DNA of 64,000 nucleotides from Bacillus subtilis (GCF_008764245.1 NZ_VTQV01000001.1:112995-176994), one strand, 5' to 3'; shown: positions 29,264-38,966, counted from the first letter of the stretch. Program-made: numbers and translations. The notes: a model not told the origin generated them from the sequence alone.

Positions 29264-30415
29264 TTAGGTTTTCTGTACTCGTTTTTCCACTCCCTTGTCT
29301 TTTGCATATAAAATTATAAATAAAAGTGTACCAATCAATGCGGAAATAGATCCCATTTTGTATATAAAGCCCCCACCAAACTGTTCCATCAAATATCCTC
29401 CTGCCGCACTGCCTATGATTGTGGCTAAACCATTAAAAGTAGCATAATAAGCGGTTTGACCTGTTGCAAGCATCTCTTCGGGGATGATCGTGGCGATATA
29501 TTGTAGAGCAGAAACCATAAAGATTGCGAATGTAACACTATGTAATGCTTGTGAATAAATGATCATCATGGGGTCGGTGAGTAAGCCATATAAAAACCAT
29601 CTACAAGTATAAAAGAAACTTGCTATTCCCAATAGTAGAAGCAACGGAATTCTTTTCATTAATATGTACATAATCGCTACAACAGGAGCTTCACTTAATG
29701 CTGAAAAGGTCCAGGCTAGACCAATCCTCCCTTCAGAAGCACCTAATGATTTTAGATAAATAGCCAACATACTATCGTTCATTCGGTGGGGGATCGCAAT
29801 AAATAAAATGGCGATTAAAAAACCAAGAAATCGGGCATTACGAAAAGCTTGTTGAAACCCTTTCGTTGTCAAAGGCTTTCTTTCTACGATCGGATCCGTA
29901 AGTCGAATAGCAATAAATAAAACCCCAATAATAATGATCGAATAGATAATCCATAAATATTGAATGCCAATTATACCAATGATCGTTCCAAGAACAAATG
30001 AAGCAATTGCGAAACCGATGGATCCCCATACCCGGATGGAACCGTAGCTAACTCTCTTTTCTTTCGCAAAAACCGTTGACAGACTATCAAGTAAAGGTTG
30101 AATAGGTGACATAAAAAAGTGAAAAATCATCATCATTAAGATTAACAATGACATAGTTGGACTGAAGAAAACAGCTAACCCTGTTATAAGTGTTGCCATA
30201 AGTAAAAATATGATTACATTTTTAACAGACTGTTTTTTATCTGATACCACTCCCCAAAAAGGTTGGGAAAAGATAGCAACGATGGGACCGACAGATAGAA
30301 CAATCCCAATTTGGGCAGGGCTTAAGCCTTTAAATCGAAATAACAACGGTAAAAACGCATTGATCATTGAAACAATCCAATAATAGAAGAAATTAAATAA
30401 AGATATTCTTAACAT
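29264..30415 (-). CDS. MFS transporter (MFS_1-like/LacY-like)
   Basis: The 383-residue protein has 12 membrane helices and the loop 2-3 motif region FWGVVSDKKQSVKNV of the MFS. The short N-terminus with FNFFYYW and the FKGLSPAQIG stretch fit the MFS_1-like group, which includes nucleoside and phenylpropionate permeases such as HcaT. The substrate is not predictable. AAGGAG lies seven bases before the ATG at 30415. It is separated from the ABC exporter genes upstream by a terminator. Confidence 0.8.
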   Translation of the reverse strand: MLRISLFNFFYYWIVSMINAFLPLLFRFKGLSPAQIGIVLSVGPIVAIFSQPFWGVVSDKKQSVKNVIIFLLMATLITGLAVFFSPTMSLLILMMMIFHFFMSPIQPLLDSLSTVFAKEKRVSYGSIRVWGSIGFAIASFVLGTIIGIIGIQYLWIIYSIIIIGVLFIAIRLTDPIVERKPLTTKGFQQAFRNARFLGFLIAILFIAIPHRMNDSMLAIYLKSLGASEGRIGLAWTFSALSEAPVVAIMYILMKRIPLLLLLGIASFFYTCRWFLYGLLTDPMMIIYSQALHSVTFAIFMVSALQYIATIIPEEMLATGQTAYYATFNGLATIIGSAAGGYLMEQFGGGFIYKMGSISALIGTLLFIILYAKDKGVEKRVQKT

Positions 30416-30440
30416 GGTCTAACTCCTTAGAGAATGACAT

Positions 30441-30479
30441 AAAAAGGAGGATGAGCCGCAATCGGTCAACCTCCTTTTT
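30441..30479 (-). terminator. Terminator after yknV
   Basis: On the minus strand AAAAAGGAGG and CCTCCTTTTT close a stem around an 19-base partly paired loop, ending in a T-run. Confidence 0.8.
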
Positions 30480-30520
30480 GAAGTGCAATGAGCTACTTGA
30501 ACTGAAACGGAGTTTTATCC

Positions 30521-32347
30521 TTAAATAGCTTTCATTACTTTAAATTGGGCCTCTATTAAGCGATAATATTCGCCTTGGTGCTCCATTAACTCGTCATGAT
30601 TCCCCTCTTCAATAATCTCGCCTTGTTGAAGGACGAAAATTTTATCAGAATCTCTAATGGTTGAAAGTCTATGGGCAATTATGATTGATGTTCTACCTTT
30701 AAGTAAGGTCTGTAAAGCCGCTTGGATTTGAACTTCTGTCTCCGTATCTATACTGGCAGTCGCTTCATCAAGAATAATAATCCGTGGATCGGCCAAAAGC
30801 GCCCTAGCGAAAGATAATAATTGTCGTTCTCCAACAGACAATATATTCCCTCTTTCCTCAACTTCTGTTTCATAACCCATTGGTAATTTTTTAATGAACT
30901 TGTCAGCTCCTATCGCTTCTGCCGCTGCCTTTACTTGTTCATCGGTTGCAGCCGGATTACCAAAGCGAATATTCTCCATTATGGTACCTGAAAAAATAAA
31001 AGTGTCTTGTAAAACCACACTGATTTGCCGACGAAGTTCAGTTAAAGAAACATCTCGCAAATCTTTCCCATCAATCCGAACAGATCCAGCTGTCGGGTCA
31101 TAAAAACGAGTGATGAGATTCGCAATCGTTGATTTTCCTGAGCCTGTGTGACCAACAAGAGCAATCGTCTGACCGGGCAACATTTCTAAAGAAATTCCGT
31201 CTAATGCTTTTCTCTTATCATCGTAAGAGAATTCCACTTTGTCAAACTGGATATGTCCTTTAATATCGCCTAATGGGAGCGGCTTTTCCTTCTCATGAAC
31301 GATCGGAAGTTCATCCAAATATTCAAAGATTCGCTCAGAAGAAGCCATTGCCATTAGCAATTGATTATAAAGTTGACCGAGCCGAGAAATTGGCTCCCAA
31401 AACATCCCAATATAGAAAGCAAAGGAAACAAATTGTCCAAGCGACAAGGAACCACTTTGAATTAAATGGGCACCATACCATAAAAGTACCCCAGTACCCA
31501 CGGCGTTCGTTATATCAACCAACGGGCGAAACATCGCACTCTTTTTCGTTGCTAATCGCCATGCTTCAAAGTTCTCGGTATTAACTCCATCAAAAAAAGC
31601 CATATTCTCGTGTTCCTGTGTAAAACTTTGGGTAACTCTAATCCCTTGTATACTTTCATTTAAATGAGAATTTAGTTTCGATTGTTTTAATCTCATATAT
31701 TGCCAGGATCTACGTATGCTTTTTCTAAGTGTTGTTGAGATAAAAAACATTAATGGGAGTACAACTAATACCGCTAAGGTCAACTGTGGACTTAATGTAA
31801 ATAGAATGACAATGACACCAAAGAGCATCAGTATATCCATAAATACATTAATAACTCCGTTCGTAAACAAGTCCTGTAACGAATTCGTGTCATTCATGAT
31901 TCTGACAAGAATAGAACCTGCTGAACGTTGATCAAAAAATCGGTGCGATAACCCTTGTACATGGGTAAAAAGATGTTTACGCAAATCATAAATTACTTTT
32001 TGTCCTAATTCATTACTCCATTTAATTCGATATATATTTGCTACATAATTTATGACATATAAGACCGCAATACCTCCCACAATCCACATTAAATAAGATA
32101 TGCTTTTCTCTTCTTTAATCGCCTTCTCTAAGGCATAGACACCGATCATAATCGGAATGATTAGGCGGATTGCCGTCGAAATCAGTACGGTGATAATAGA
32201 TGCTGGCAATAAATTTTTCACGTATGGACCTAAATAATTTAATAAACGATACAGCTGTTTCCAGTTAAATGGTTTATCAATCAATTGTTCCGTCGAATAA
32301 TGAAAACGCTCCATGACAAGCGGATTTAGTTTTTTATCTTTTTTCAT
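30521..32347 (-). CDS. yknV: ABC exporter half-transporter, catalytic-type NBD partner (YknV-like)
   Basis: The 608-residue protein has a six-helix transmembrane domain (residues about 50-330) fused to an ABC ATPase domain (about 365-600). Walker A is VGHTGSGKST, the signature is degenerate (LSVGERQLL in place of LSGGQ), and Walker B ILDEAT keeps the catalytic Glu. The upstream partner has the reverse pattern, which points to a heterodimeric exporter with one working ATP site. The substrate is unknown. The symbol rests on length and synteny with B. subtilis yknUV. It starts seven bases after the partner's stop. Confidence 0.8.
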   Translation of the reverse strand: MKKDKKLNPLVMERFHYSTEQLIDKPFNWKQLYRLLNYLGPYVKNLLPASIITVLISTAIRLIIPIMIGVYALEKAIKEEKSISYLMWIVGGIAVLYVINYVANIYRIKWSNELGQKVIYDLRKHLFTHVQGLSHRFFDQRSAGSILVRIMNDTNSLQDLFTNGVINVFMDILMLFGVIVILFTLSPQLTLAVLVVLPLMFFISTTLRKSIRRSWQYMRLKQSKLNSHLNESIQGIRVTQSFTQEHENMAFFDGVNTENFEAWRLATKKSAMFRPLVDITNAVGTGVLLWYGAHLIQSGSLSLGQFVSFAFYIGMFWEPISRLGQLYNQLLMAMASSERIFEYLDELPIVHEKEKPLPLGDIKGHIQFDKVEFSYDDKRKALDGISLEMLPGQTIALVGHTGSGKSTIANLITRFYDPTAGSVRIDGKDLRDVSLTELRRQISVVLQDTFIFSGTIMENIRFGNPAATDEQVKAAAEAIGADKFIKKLPMGYETEVEERGNILSVGERQLLSFARALLADPRIIILDEATASIDTETEVQIQAALQTLLKGRTSIIIAHRLSTIRDSDKIFVLQQGEIIEEGNHDELMEHQGEYYRLIEAQFKVMKAI

Positions 32348-32354
32348 CTATTAC

Positions 32355-34109
32355 TCACCCTCTCTGTCCTTGCAAAATGGCCTTTTGATCTTGAAACTGA
32401 ATTTTATATACGCGTTCATATAGACCATTTCCATGAATGAGTTCTTCATGTGTGCCTCTTTCAACGATTCTTCCATTCTCTAATACAAGTATTTTATCTG
32501 CATGTTTTAAAGACGAAATTCTATGGGCAATGATAAATGTCGTTCTTCCACGCATGACTTCTCTCATCGCCCCTTGAATTTTAAATTCAGTTTCCATATC
32601 AACAGCACTTGTTGCATCATCAAGAATTAAAATACTCGGATCGAGACAAATAGCGCGCGCAATAGCGATTCGTTGTTTTTGCCCACCGGATAATCCTAGT
32701 CCTCTTTCACCTAATACCGTATCATACCCATCAGGCATTTGCGTGATGAACTCATGAGCATCAGCTCTTTTTGCTGCGTCAATGATATCCTCCATACTTG
32801 CATCTGGTCGCCCATAAGCGATATTGGCTTTAATCGTGGAGGAAAATAGAAAGCTTTCCTGCAATACAAAGCCGATATTCCCTCTTAAGGCTTTTAATGA
32901 ATAATCTTTTACATTTCTTCCATCGACAAGCACTTCGCCAGATTCTGCTTCATAAAATCTAGTGATCAGCTGAGTAATACTGGTTTTTCCTGATCCTGTC
33001 GCTCCAACAAGTCCAATGATCTCGCCAGGTTCAGCTTCAAAACTTATATCTGTTAAGGATAAATTATCTTCACCTGCATAGCGCAACGAAACATGTTTGA
33101 ATTCGACTCTTCCTTCAAGACGTTCAGGCGAATAAGCATGCTCTTTATCCGTAATATCCTCTTTTGCCTCGAGAATTTCTAATAAACGCTCACCAGATGC
33201 TTTGGATTGGGAAAACTGGTTAATGGTAAATCCTAGATTCATAATCGGCCATAAAATATAACCAACCAAACTATAAAAAGCAACCAATTCACCAGGTTTT
33301 AAAGAACCTTGGATCACAAAATATCCTCCAAGGGACAGCAATGCGATTACACAAAAGTTTCCTAAGAATTCCATTAAAGGAAAATATTTCGCCCAAATAT
33401 TCGAGGTGAAGATATTACGATCCTTATAGTCTTCATTGGAGATATTGAATTTTTGATTTTGAAATTCTTCTCGTGATAAGGATTTCACCGTATTGATCCC
33501 AGAAATACTTTCCTGAACATTTGTATTCAGTCTGCCAAAGGAACGACGAATATTCCGAAAAGCTGGATGAACAGCCCTATCAAACTTATAAACAACGAAA
33601 AATAAAAATGGCAATGAAATCATCGTCGCAAATGTTAATGGGACCGAATAATAAAACATAACACCAAATGTAACGGTCAATAACAATATAAGTCTAATAA
33701 TTTCTGCGAAACCAAAAGATAAAAAGAATCGAAAAGTTTCCACATCCGCTGTTAACCGCGACATTAAATCTCCGGTTTTGGCATTATCATAATAACGAAA
33801 TGGCAAAAATTGCAGCTTGCCATATAACACTTTTCTCATTTTATATACAGAGTTAATCCCAAATAAATCCCCCATATATTGCTGAAAAAAGGTTGCAACC
33901 GCCTTTACAAGCATAATCCCAAAAAAGGCCAGTGTTAAAGGAACGATCCAATCGTATTGTTGGTTTAACACAACATTATCAATTGTCAATTGAAGTATGA
34001 TTGGATAAATAACTGTTATGGCCGTAACAAGGAACAAAAAAACAGTTGAAATGATAAAGAATTTTTTATATGGCCAATAATACTGCTTTAATTTTTTAAA
34101 CGTTTGCAT
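32355..34109 (-). CDS. yknU: ABC exporter half-transporter, partner subunit (YknU-like)
   Basis: The 584-residue protein has six membrane helices (residues about 10-300) and an ATPase domain with Walker A VGATGSGKTS, a canonical signature LSGGQKQRIA, and Walker B ILDDAT, where Asp replaces the catalytic Glu. Together with the downstream gene this is the usual asymmetry of heterodimeric type IV exporters (one degenerate and one consensus site). The frame is open to 34139, but ATG 34109 lies behind GAGGAGGG and starts the expected N-terminus. The 420-base region upstream holds its promoter and the ccpC terminator. Confidence 0.8.
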   Translation of the reverse strand: MQTFKKLKQYYWPYKKFFIISTVFLFLVTAITVIYPIILQLTIDNVVLNQQYDWIVPLTLAFFGIMLVKAVATFFQQYMGDLFGINSVYKMRKVLYGKLQFLPFRYYDNAKTGDLMSRLTADVETFRFFLSFGFAEIIRLILLLTVTFGVMFYYSVPLTFATMISLPFLFFVVYKFDRAVHPAFRNIRRSFGRLNTNVQESISGINTVKSLSREEFQNQKFNISNEDYKDRNIFTSNIWAKYFPLMEFLGNFCVIALLSLGGYFVIQGSLKPGELVAFYSLVGYILWPIMNLGFTINQFSQSKASGERLLEILEAKEDITDKEHAYSPERLEGRVEFKHVSLRYAGEDNLSLTDISFEAEPGEIIGLVGATGSGKTSITQLITRFYEAESGEVLVDGRNVKDYSLKALRGNIGFVLQESFLFSSTIKANIAYGRPDASMEDIIDAAKRADAHEFITQMPDGYDTVLGERGLGLSGGQKQRIAIARAICLDPSILILDDATSAVDMETEFKIQGAMREVMRGRTTFIIAHRISSLKHADKILVLENGRIVERGTHEELIHGNGLYERVYKIQFQDQKAILQGQRG

Positions 34110-34530
34110 AAAGCACCCTCCTCTATGGCTTTCGGCCATGATACTTAATATATCGGTTTCCGAAATGAATTTCCACTGTTTTTTTATAAATTATTCATAT
34201 TCATTCGAATATCCGACTCTCCCTACATCTAAAGTCTGAATAGCACTTTTATTAGAAGAAATCTTCCACACTCCAAATGATGATGTATTTTTTCCTTGAC
34301 TATTATAATGGTTTTTATTTCGTCTTGCGAGGGAATTGTTTAAAAAAATAAAAAAAGATACCCTTGAAATCATATGGGCATCTCAAAAACATATGAATAA
34401 ATTTTTTACTCAACGAACGAAATTTCTTCTTCGTCTTGTGGTTAGCAAGAATGCTCAACTAGTTTCATTGTCTTCAGTATGTAGCAATACAATTGCGAGA
34501 GCATTCCTCTCGCCTATTCAAAGGTTGAAA
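34110..34530. promoter_or_regulatory. Intergenic region between ccpC and the ABC exporter
   Basis: No gene is seen in this 420-base AT-rich gap. It holds the ccpC terminator (34341-34382), a perfect small hairpin GCGAGAG-GAATG-CTCTCGC (34494-34512) just after the ccpC stop, and presumably the exporter promoter, which was not located with confidence. Confidence 0.4.
34341..34382 (-). terminator. Terminator of ccpC
   Basis: On the minus strand GATGCCC pairs (one G-U) with GGGTATC across a 12-base loop and is followed by TTTTTTTATTTTTTT. Confidence 0.8.
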
Positions 34531-35412
34531 TTATGAATGTTTATTCGAGATAAATGATCGAACTACATCTACAAACGCTTTGACTTGCCGCAGTTCGAAA
34601 ACCGATTCATACCCTAACAACCAAGTTCCACGCTTTATCGCCTGTTGTTTATCATCTAATAATGGAATTTTATATACATCCGTTTCTGAACCGGAGAGAG
34701 TAATGGCTGGTAATATGGCGTACCCGATGCCATTATACGTCATTTGCTTACATGTTTCTATCTGGTCTACCACGATCGTTCTTCTTGGAAAGGTCTGAAA
34801 TTGCCGATGCCACCAATCTTGAATTTCCTGATAATACGTGGAATCACTTTTGAATTGGATAAACGGGCGTTCAGTTTCCAACACCTCTTCCACTTTTTGA
34901 ATTTCGCGATCGACTAAATAGAGCTGATCCTCAAAAAGATGATGTTTTATTCCTTTCCAATCTGTCGTCCCCCTAATAATTCCAAGATGGACTTCCCCTT
35001 CATATAAACTTTTTAATATTTCACTACTCCAGCCTGTGATTAAAGAAACCTTCGCATATGGGTATATACGAAGAAACTCTTTTAACACTTTGGGCAACCA
35101 ATTTTGCCCAACGATTGAAGCACAAGCAATTTTTAATGTCCCATGAACATGGGTATGAAGGGCCTGAAGCTCTTCAAATACTTGATCTTGTTTTTCTAAT
35201 ATACTTTTCGCAAAGTTCACTACGATTTCTCCAGATGGAGTGAGGATCAATCCCTTTTGCGTTCGCAGAAATAAAGCTACGCCCCAATATTTTTCAATAT
35301 TTTGCAGGCGTTGTGATAAGGCCGGTTGTGATACAAATAATTTTTCTGCCGCCTTACGCATATTCGCTTCCTTCGCAAGCACGACAAGCAACTGATAGTC
35401 AGATAAAGACAT
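34531..35412 (-). CDS. ccpC: LysR-type regulator, likely CcpC (citrate-cycle gene repressor)
   Basis: The 293-residue protein has an N-terminal winged helix-turn-helix (residues 2-60, MRKAAEKLFVSQPALSQRL) and a LysR substrate-binding domain (about 88-290). CcpC in Bacillus represses citZ and citB and responds to citrate. The assignment rests on length and on the neighbour order ykuL-ccpC; a different LysR regulator cannot be excluded from sequence alone. The ATG at 35412 follows AAAGGGAG. Dispersed repeat A (35437-35541) lies between it and darB. Confidence 0.8.
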   Translation of the reverse strand: MSLSDYQLLVVLAKEANMRKAAEKLFVSQPALSQRLQNIEKYWGVALFLRTQKGLILTPSGEIVVNFAKSILEKQDQVFEELQALHTHVHGTLKIACASIVGQNWLPKVLKEFLRIYPYAKVSLITGWSSEILKSLYEGEVHLGIIRGTTDWKGIKHHLFEDQLYLVDREIQKVEEVLETERPFIQFKSDSTYYQEIQDWWHRQFQTFPRRTIVVDQIETCKQMTYNGIGYAILPAITLSGSETDVYKIPLLDDKQQAIKRGTWLLGYESVFELRQVKAFVDVVRSFISNKHS

Positions 35413-35436
35413 TTGTATCTCCCTTTCACCATTTTA

Positions 35437-35541
35437 AGAAAAACGCAAGCGCCTGTTCAGCGGTGTTCAAATTTTGGAACCAGGGCTAAGGGCGCCACGT
35501 CCCCATGTCTTCGCCGTTCTGACCAACTTCCTGTTGGCCTA
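35437..35541. repeat. Dispersed repeat A/B mosaic copy
   Basis: This non-coding stretch begins with AACGCAAGCGCCTGTTCAGCG, shared with 27386 and 56651. It ends with a CGCCACGT...CTGTTGGCCTA segment that resembles the right half of repeat B at 6121-6155, so it may join both families. Confidence 0.6.
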
Positions 35542-35572
35542 AAAATATTAGCTCCCTTCACGGGAGCCATAT

Positions 35573-36019
35573 TTATACATGATCTAATTTAACTAAATGA
35601 TTTTTTAATTCCTTTAATAGGACCCTTCTTGTAAAGATTCCTTCGAAAAAACCTTCGCGATCTTCAACACATAAAAAAGGATAGTCAATTAACAAATCAA
35701 GGGCTTTTTCAAACTCTTCATCCACTCGTATTTTTGGAATTTGAACTTGCATGACATCTTCCACTTTTTTATCGCTTAATTTCTCAAATTCAATTCGTTC
35801 TAATCCGAGTATGGATTCCGTAATAAGAGGAGAACTAATCAATCCATGCAGTTTAAACTGTGCATCTAAAACAGGAATAGCGGAATAACCACTTTTTGTT
35901 AAGACTAACAAAGCATGTTCCAAGTTATTCCCGATTTGTACATGAGCAACTTTTTCGGATGGGATTATATAATCACTTATTTGTGGGTTCATGTTTTGAT
36001 GACTTTGTAAGGAAATCAT
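35573..36019 (-). CDS. darB: CBS-domain protein, c-di-AMP receptor DarB/CbpB (YkuL)
   Basis: The 148-residue protein consists of two CBS domains (residues about 14-75 and 85-145) with no catalytic domain. It matches YkuL, now known as DarB or CbpB, which binds c-di-AMP and, when free of it, stimulates Rel and pyruvate carboxylase in B. subtilis. That function is known for the family and inferred here from architecture and synteny with ccpC. The ATG at 36019 follows GAGGG. The window also encodes KtrC and KtrD, other c-di-AMP-regulated proteins. Confidence 0.87.
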   Translation of the reverse strand: MISLQSHQNMNPQISDYIIPSEKVAHVQIGNNLEHALLVLTKSGYSAIPVLDAQFKLHGLISSPLITESILGLERIEFEKLSDKKVEDVMQVQIPKIRVDEEFEKALDLLIDYPFLCVEDREGFFEGIFTRRVLLKELKNHLVKLDHV

Positions 36020-36127
36020 GTCAATCCCTCATCTCTTTATAATCTTAACTCTCCCCCATTTTAACATAAACCCGGTTAGAAAGCGCTTTATTTGATGTAT
36101 TTTTAACGAATTTTTAAAAATGCTTGA

Positions 36128-36382
36128 TTAGGATCGCTCTTTTTCTTCTTGAATCATTTCAAAGATCTCAATTGCAGCCATATCAATATCATCAAATTGG
36201 TATTTCTGTTTGTCATGATCTTTGCTATATTCCTCCACCTCATATGTATGAGAAGCAGGGAAGTATTTCACCTGGCATAAAACTTTTTGATTCACTTCAA
36301 ATAATCGTTGAGGAATTTCCTCTTGCTCTCCATTATTCTGCATGGTTTCAAGCCTTTGTATAATGCTTACTAATTGTGACAT
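36128..36382 (-). CDS. ykuJ: YkuJ family small protein
   Basis: The 84-residue protein matches YkuJ: an N-terminal MSQLVSIIQRLE helix, then VLCQVKYFPASHTYEVEEY strands and the C-terminal DIDMAAIEIFEMIQEE. The family has a known small alpha/beta fold but no established function. GAAAGGAG lies at good spacing before the ATG at 36382. It precedes darB in the same direction; the intervening ykuK gene of B. subtilis is missing. Confidence 0.88.
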   Translation of the reverse strand: MSQLVSIIQRLETMQNNGEQEEIPQRLFEVNQKVLCQVKYFPASHTYEVEEYSKDHDKQKYQFDDIDMAAIEIFEMIQEEKERS

Positions 36383-36542
36383 TGTTAAACTCCTTTCTTG
36401 AAAGACAATGTAATTATAAAAGACTTAAGAACCCGAATGCAAACCTCACGACTAAAAAGTTATTGAGAAATAATAAATAAAGGAAGAATTCCTTATACGG
36501 AATGGCGCTTTTTTTCCTTATCTTTCTTTTTAGGTTGATAGA

Positions 36543-36551
36543 TGCTATAAT
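36543..36551 (+). promoter_or_regulatory. Extended -10 promoter of ykyB
   Basis: TGCTATAAT at 36543-36551 is a full extended -10. The start would be about 26 bases before the ykyB ATG. No strong -35 is seen. Confidence 0.6.
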
Positions 36552-36584
36552 ATTTACAAATAAAAATGGAAAGGTGTACACTAA

Positions 36585-37037
36585 ATGGATGAACAAGCCA
36601 ATAAAGCAATGGAACTGTCTGTTACCAATCTTTCGCAGGCTATTTTCACGGTCAACCGCCATGCCAAAACGGCAATAAATCCTAAATATTTATACATCTT
36701 GAAAAAGAATGCTCTAAATAAAATGATCGAAGAACAGAAAGCCACGAAAATCGGCCTCCACTTTTCGAGGAATCCCAAGTTTAGCCAACAACAATCAGAT
36801 GTCTTAGTTCAATGTGGAGATTACTTATTCCATATACCACCGACTAAAGATGATTTTGGAAAACTTCCTCATCTCGGACATTTGAATCAGCATTCCCGCA
36901 ACCCAAAAACCCGCATGTCCCTTAATACAGCCAAACGACTTCTTCAGAAATATACCGGTATAAGAGAAAATAAAGACCAAAGACCAAGCAATACACAAAA
37001 ACCTGTATTCAAGAAACTAGGAGATAGCTTTTTCTAA
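36585..37037 (+). CDS. ykyB: YkyB-like protein
   Basis: The 150-residue basic protein matches B. subtilis YkyB in length and key features: LSQAIFTVNRHAKTA near the N-terminus, then FSRNPKFSQQQSDVLVQCGDYLFHIPPTKDDF. No signal peptide or membrane segment is seen, and no enzyme motif; its function is unknown. GGAAAGGTG lies before the ATG at 36585. It is convergent with cheV across a terminator; in B. subtilis the two are also neighbours. Confidence 0.85.
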   Translation: MDEQANKAMELSVTNLSQAIFTVNRHAKTAINPKYLYILKKNALNKMIEEQKATKIGLHFSRNPKFSQQQSDVLVQCGDYLFHIPPTKDDFGKLPHLGHLNQHSRNPKTRMSLNTAKRLLQKYTGIRENKDQRPSNTQKPVFKKLGDSFF

Positions 37038-37074
37038 CGATATAAGCAATGGTCCCCTTTAATAATGAATAAAA

Positions 37075-37109
37075 CAAAACGGATACTTCTTAAATCGGTA
37101 TCCGTTTTG
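37075..37109. terminator. Terminator between convergent ykyB and cheV
   Basis: CAAAACGGATAC and GTATCCGTTTTG form a perfect 12-bp stem with an 11-base loop. The T-rich tail is better on the minus strand, fitting cheV. Confidence 0.85.
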
Positions 37110-37117
37110 CTCTCTTA

Positions 37118-38029
37118 CTATAGGATGTATTGATCAATTTTTGAAACGAGATGGTCTATATCTGGTTTAGCGACTTGGTCTACAGCTCCTAACGCTTGTC
37201 CCCGATGAAATAGATCCTCTGTAATAAGAGAAGAAAAGATGATAACAGGTAATCCTGAAAGATGCGGATTTTCTTTCATTCTCCTTGTTAAATGGTGGCC
37301 ATCCATTTGCGGCATTTCTATATCTGTGATCACTAATTGAACTTCTTTAAGTATGTCCTTTCCTTGTTCAACCATCGTTTCTAAATGATTTAAAGCATCT
37401 CTTCCATTCTCAAAAAATTCAACATGCTCATAACCAGCAGCAACTAAAGTGTCTGCAAGAAGTTGTCTTAATAATGGTGAATCTTCAACAACAATCAATC
37501 TTTTTTTCGATCGCTCTCTATTTTCCACTTTTTTTAATTTAGAAGGATGAATTCCCGCTTCAGGATTAATATCTACCATAATTTTCTCAAAATCTAACAT
37601 CAGAATCATATCATCCTTCTCTTTAATTACGCCGATTACATTTGAAGAGTCTAAAGCATATAAATTGGAAGGCTTCTCGATTTTATCCCATGATATTCGT
37701 AAAATACGATCTACATTATGAACATGGAAAACAACTTGCTTGCTATTAAACTCTGTAACTATGAACTTATCCTGTGAAGAATCATGTTCAGCTTCTCTCT
37801 CCATTCCCAAAGCACGCTCTAGACTCACAACCGGTAGCACTTCTCCGCGTAATTGAATAATTCCTAACAAATGTGGATGTGAATGTGGTATGGGAGTTGC
37901 AGGGCTTGGAAGAATAATTTCTTTCACCTTTAATACATTGATACCAAATACATGTTGATTGATCTTGAATTGGATTATTTCTAACTCATTTGTACCACTC
38001 TCTAATAATATTTCTGGCTGATTCTTCAC
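37118..38029 (-). CDS. cheV: Chemotaxis coupling protein CheV
   Basis: The 303-residue protein has an N-terminal CheW-like domain (residues about 20-160, with FGINVLKVKEII and LRGEVLPVVSL) that couples receptors to CheA. A C-terminal receiver domain (about 180-303) follows, with phosphorylatable Asp in VITDIEMPQMDG and SS/K in FSSLI and AKPD. It should adapt the chemotaxis signal. GTG 38029 is chosen: it lies nine bases behind AGGTAGG and gives exactly the B. subtilis length; the longer frame to 38062 overlaps the upstream gene. The organism is therefore likely motile. Confidence 0.94.
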   Translation of the reverse strand: MKNQPEILLESGTNELEIIQFKINQHVFGINVLKVKEIILPSPATPIPHSHPHLLGIIQLRGEVLPVVSLERALGMEREAEHDSSQDKFIVTEFNSKQVVFHVHNVDRILRISWDKIEKPSNLYALDSSNVIGVIKEKDDMILMLDFEKIMVDINPEAGIHPSKLKKVENRERSKKRLIVVEDSPLLRQLLADTLVAAGYEHVEFFENGRDALNHLETMVEQGKDILKEVQLVITDIEMPQMDGHHLTRRMKENPHLSGLPVIIFSSLITEDLFHRGQALGAVDQVAKPDIDHLVSKIDQYIL

Positions 38030-38039
38030 GATTGTTTTC

Positions 38040-38945
38040 CTACCTTTCTTTGATCCCCCCATCTTCCATGGGCAGATCCCAATATTTCATTAAGGCTTGT
38101 GTACCACTGTTTTCTTCCCCTTGCTCAGCAAGAGAATCATATAATCTTTTTGCAAGCTCTAAGCCAGGCAAACGAAGGGACATCTTCTCAGCCTCTTCAA
38201 GCGCAATTCCCATATCTTTAATAAAATGTTTAATAAAAAATCCAGGCGAGTAATCACGCTTTATGACCCTTGGAATTAAATTTGACATCGACCAGCTTCC
38301 TGCCGCACCATTACTAATTGATTTTAATACGGTTTCTGGATCTAGTCCTGCATGTTTAGCATAAACAAAAGCTTCTGTCACACCAACCATATTGGAAGCA
38401 ATGGCAATTTGATTACACATTTTCGTATGTTGTCCCGATCCCTCTGGACCTTGATAGACAATATTTTCACCAAGAGTGGATAAGACAGGTTTACAATCTT
38501 GAAAAGTTTGTTGATCACCACCGACCATGATCGATAACGTGCCCCTTTTAGCCCCAATATCCCCACCAGACACTGGAGCATCTAACGCGCTAACTCCCCT
38601 CTTTTTCCCTTCTTTATAAATCTTTTTAGCTAAAGATGGTGTAGATGTCGTCATATCGATCACAATAGAGCCTGTTTTTATCCCAGCGAAAATCCCCTCA
38701 TCACCAAAATATACATTTTCCACATCTTGCGGATAACCAACCATTGTAATTATTATTTCGGTATTTGCAGCCATTTCTTTAGGATTTTCTGCCCATATGG
38801 CTCCTTCGGCAATTAATTCCTTAGCCTTCTCTTTCGTTCTTGTAAACACACAAACTGAATATCCGTTGGCTATTAAGTTTCTAGCCATACTTTCCCCCAT
38901 TACACCTAAACCAATAAATCCAATCGTTTCTTTTTCTTGATTCAT
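38040..38945 (-). CDS. ykwC: Beta-hydroxyacid dehydrogenase (3-hydroxyisobutyrate dehydrogenase family, YkwC-like)
   Basis: The 301-residue enzyme has an N-terminal Rossmann NAD(P) site (IGFIGLGVMGESMARNL), the substrate motif DAPVSGGDIGAKRG and the catalytic Lys in GSGQHTKMCNQI, the hallmarks of beta-hydroxyacid dehydrogenases. The exact substrate (3-hydroxyisobutyrate, tartronate semialdehyde or succinic semialdehyde type) cannot be told. ATG 38945 is chosen behind GGGGAGG. It follows the SDR gene after 21 bases, so the two are probably an operon. Confidence 0.88.
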   Translation of the reverse strand: MNQEKETIGFIGLGVMGESMARNLIANGYSVCVFTRTKEKAKELIAEGAIWAENPKEMAANTEIIITMVGYPQDVENVYFGDEGIFAGIKTGSIVIDMTTSTPSLAKKIYKEGKKRGVSALDAPVSGGDIGAKRGTLSIMVGGDQQTFQDCKPVLSTLGENIVYQGPEGSGQHTKMCNQIAIASNMVGVTEAFVYAKHAGLDPETVLKSISNGAAGSWSMSNLIPRVIKRDYSPGFFIKHFIKDMGIALEEAEKMSLRLPGLELAKRLYDSLAEQGEENSGTQALMKYWDLPMEDGGIKER

Positions 38946-38966
38946 ATTTTTCAGCCTCCCCATTTG

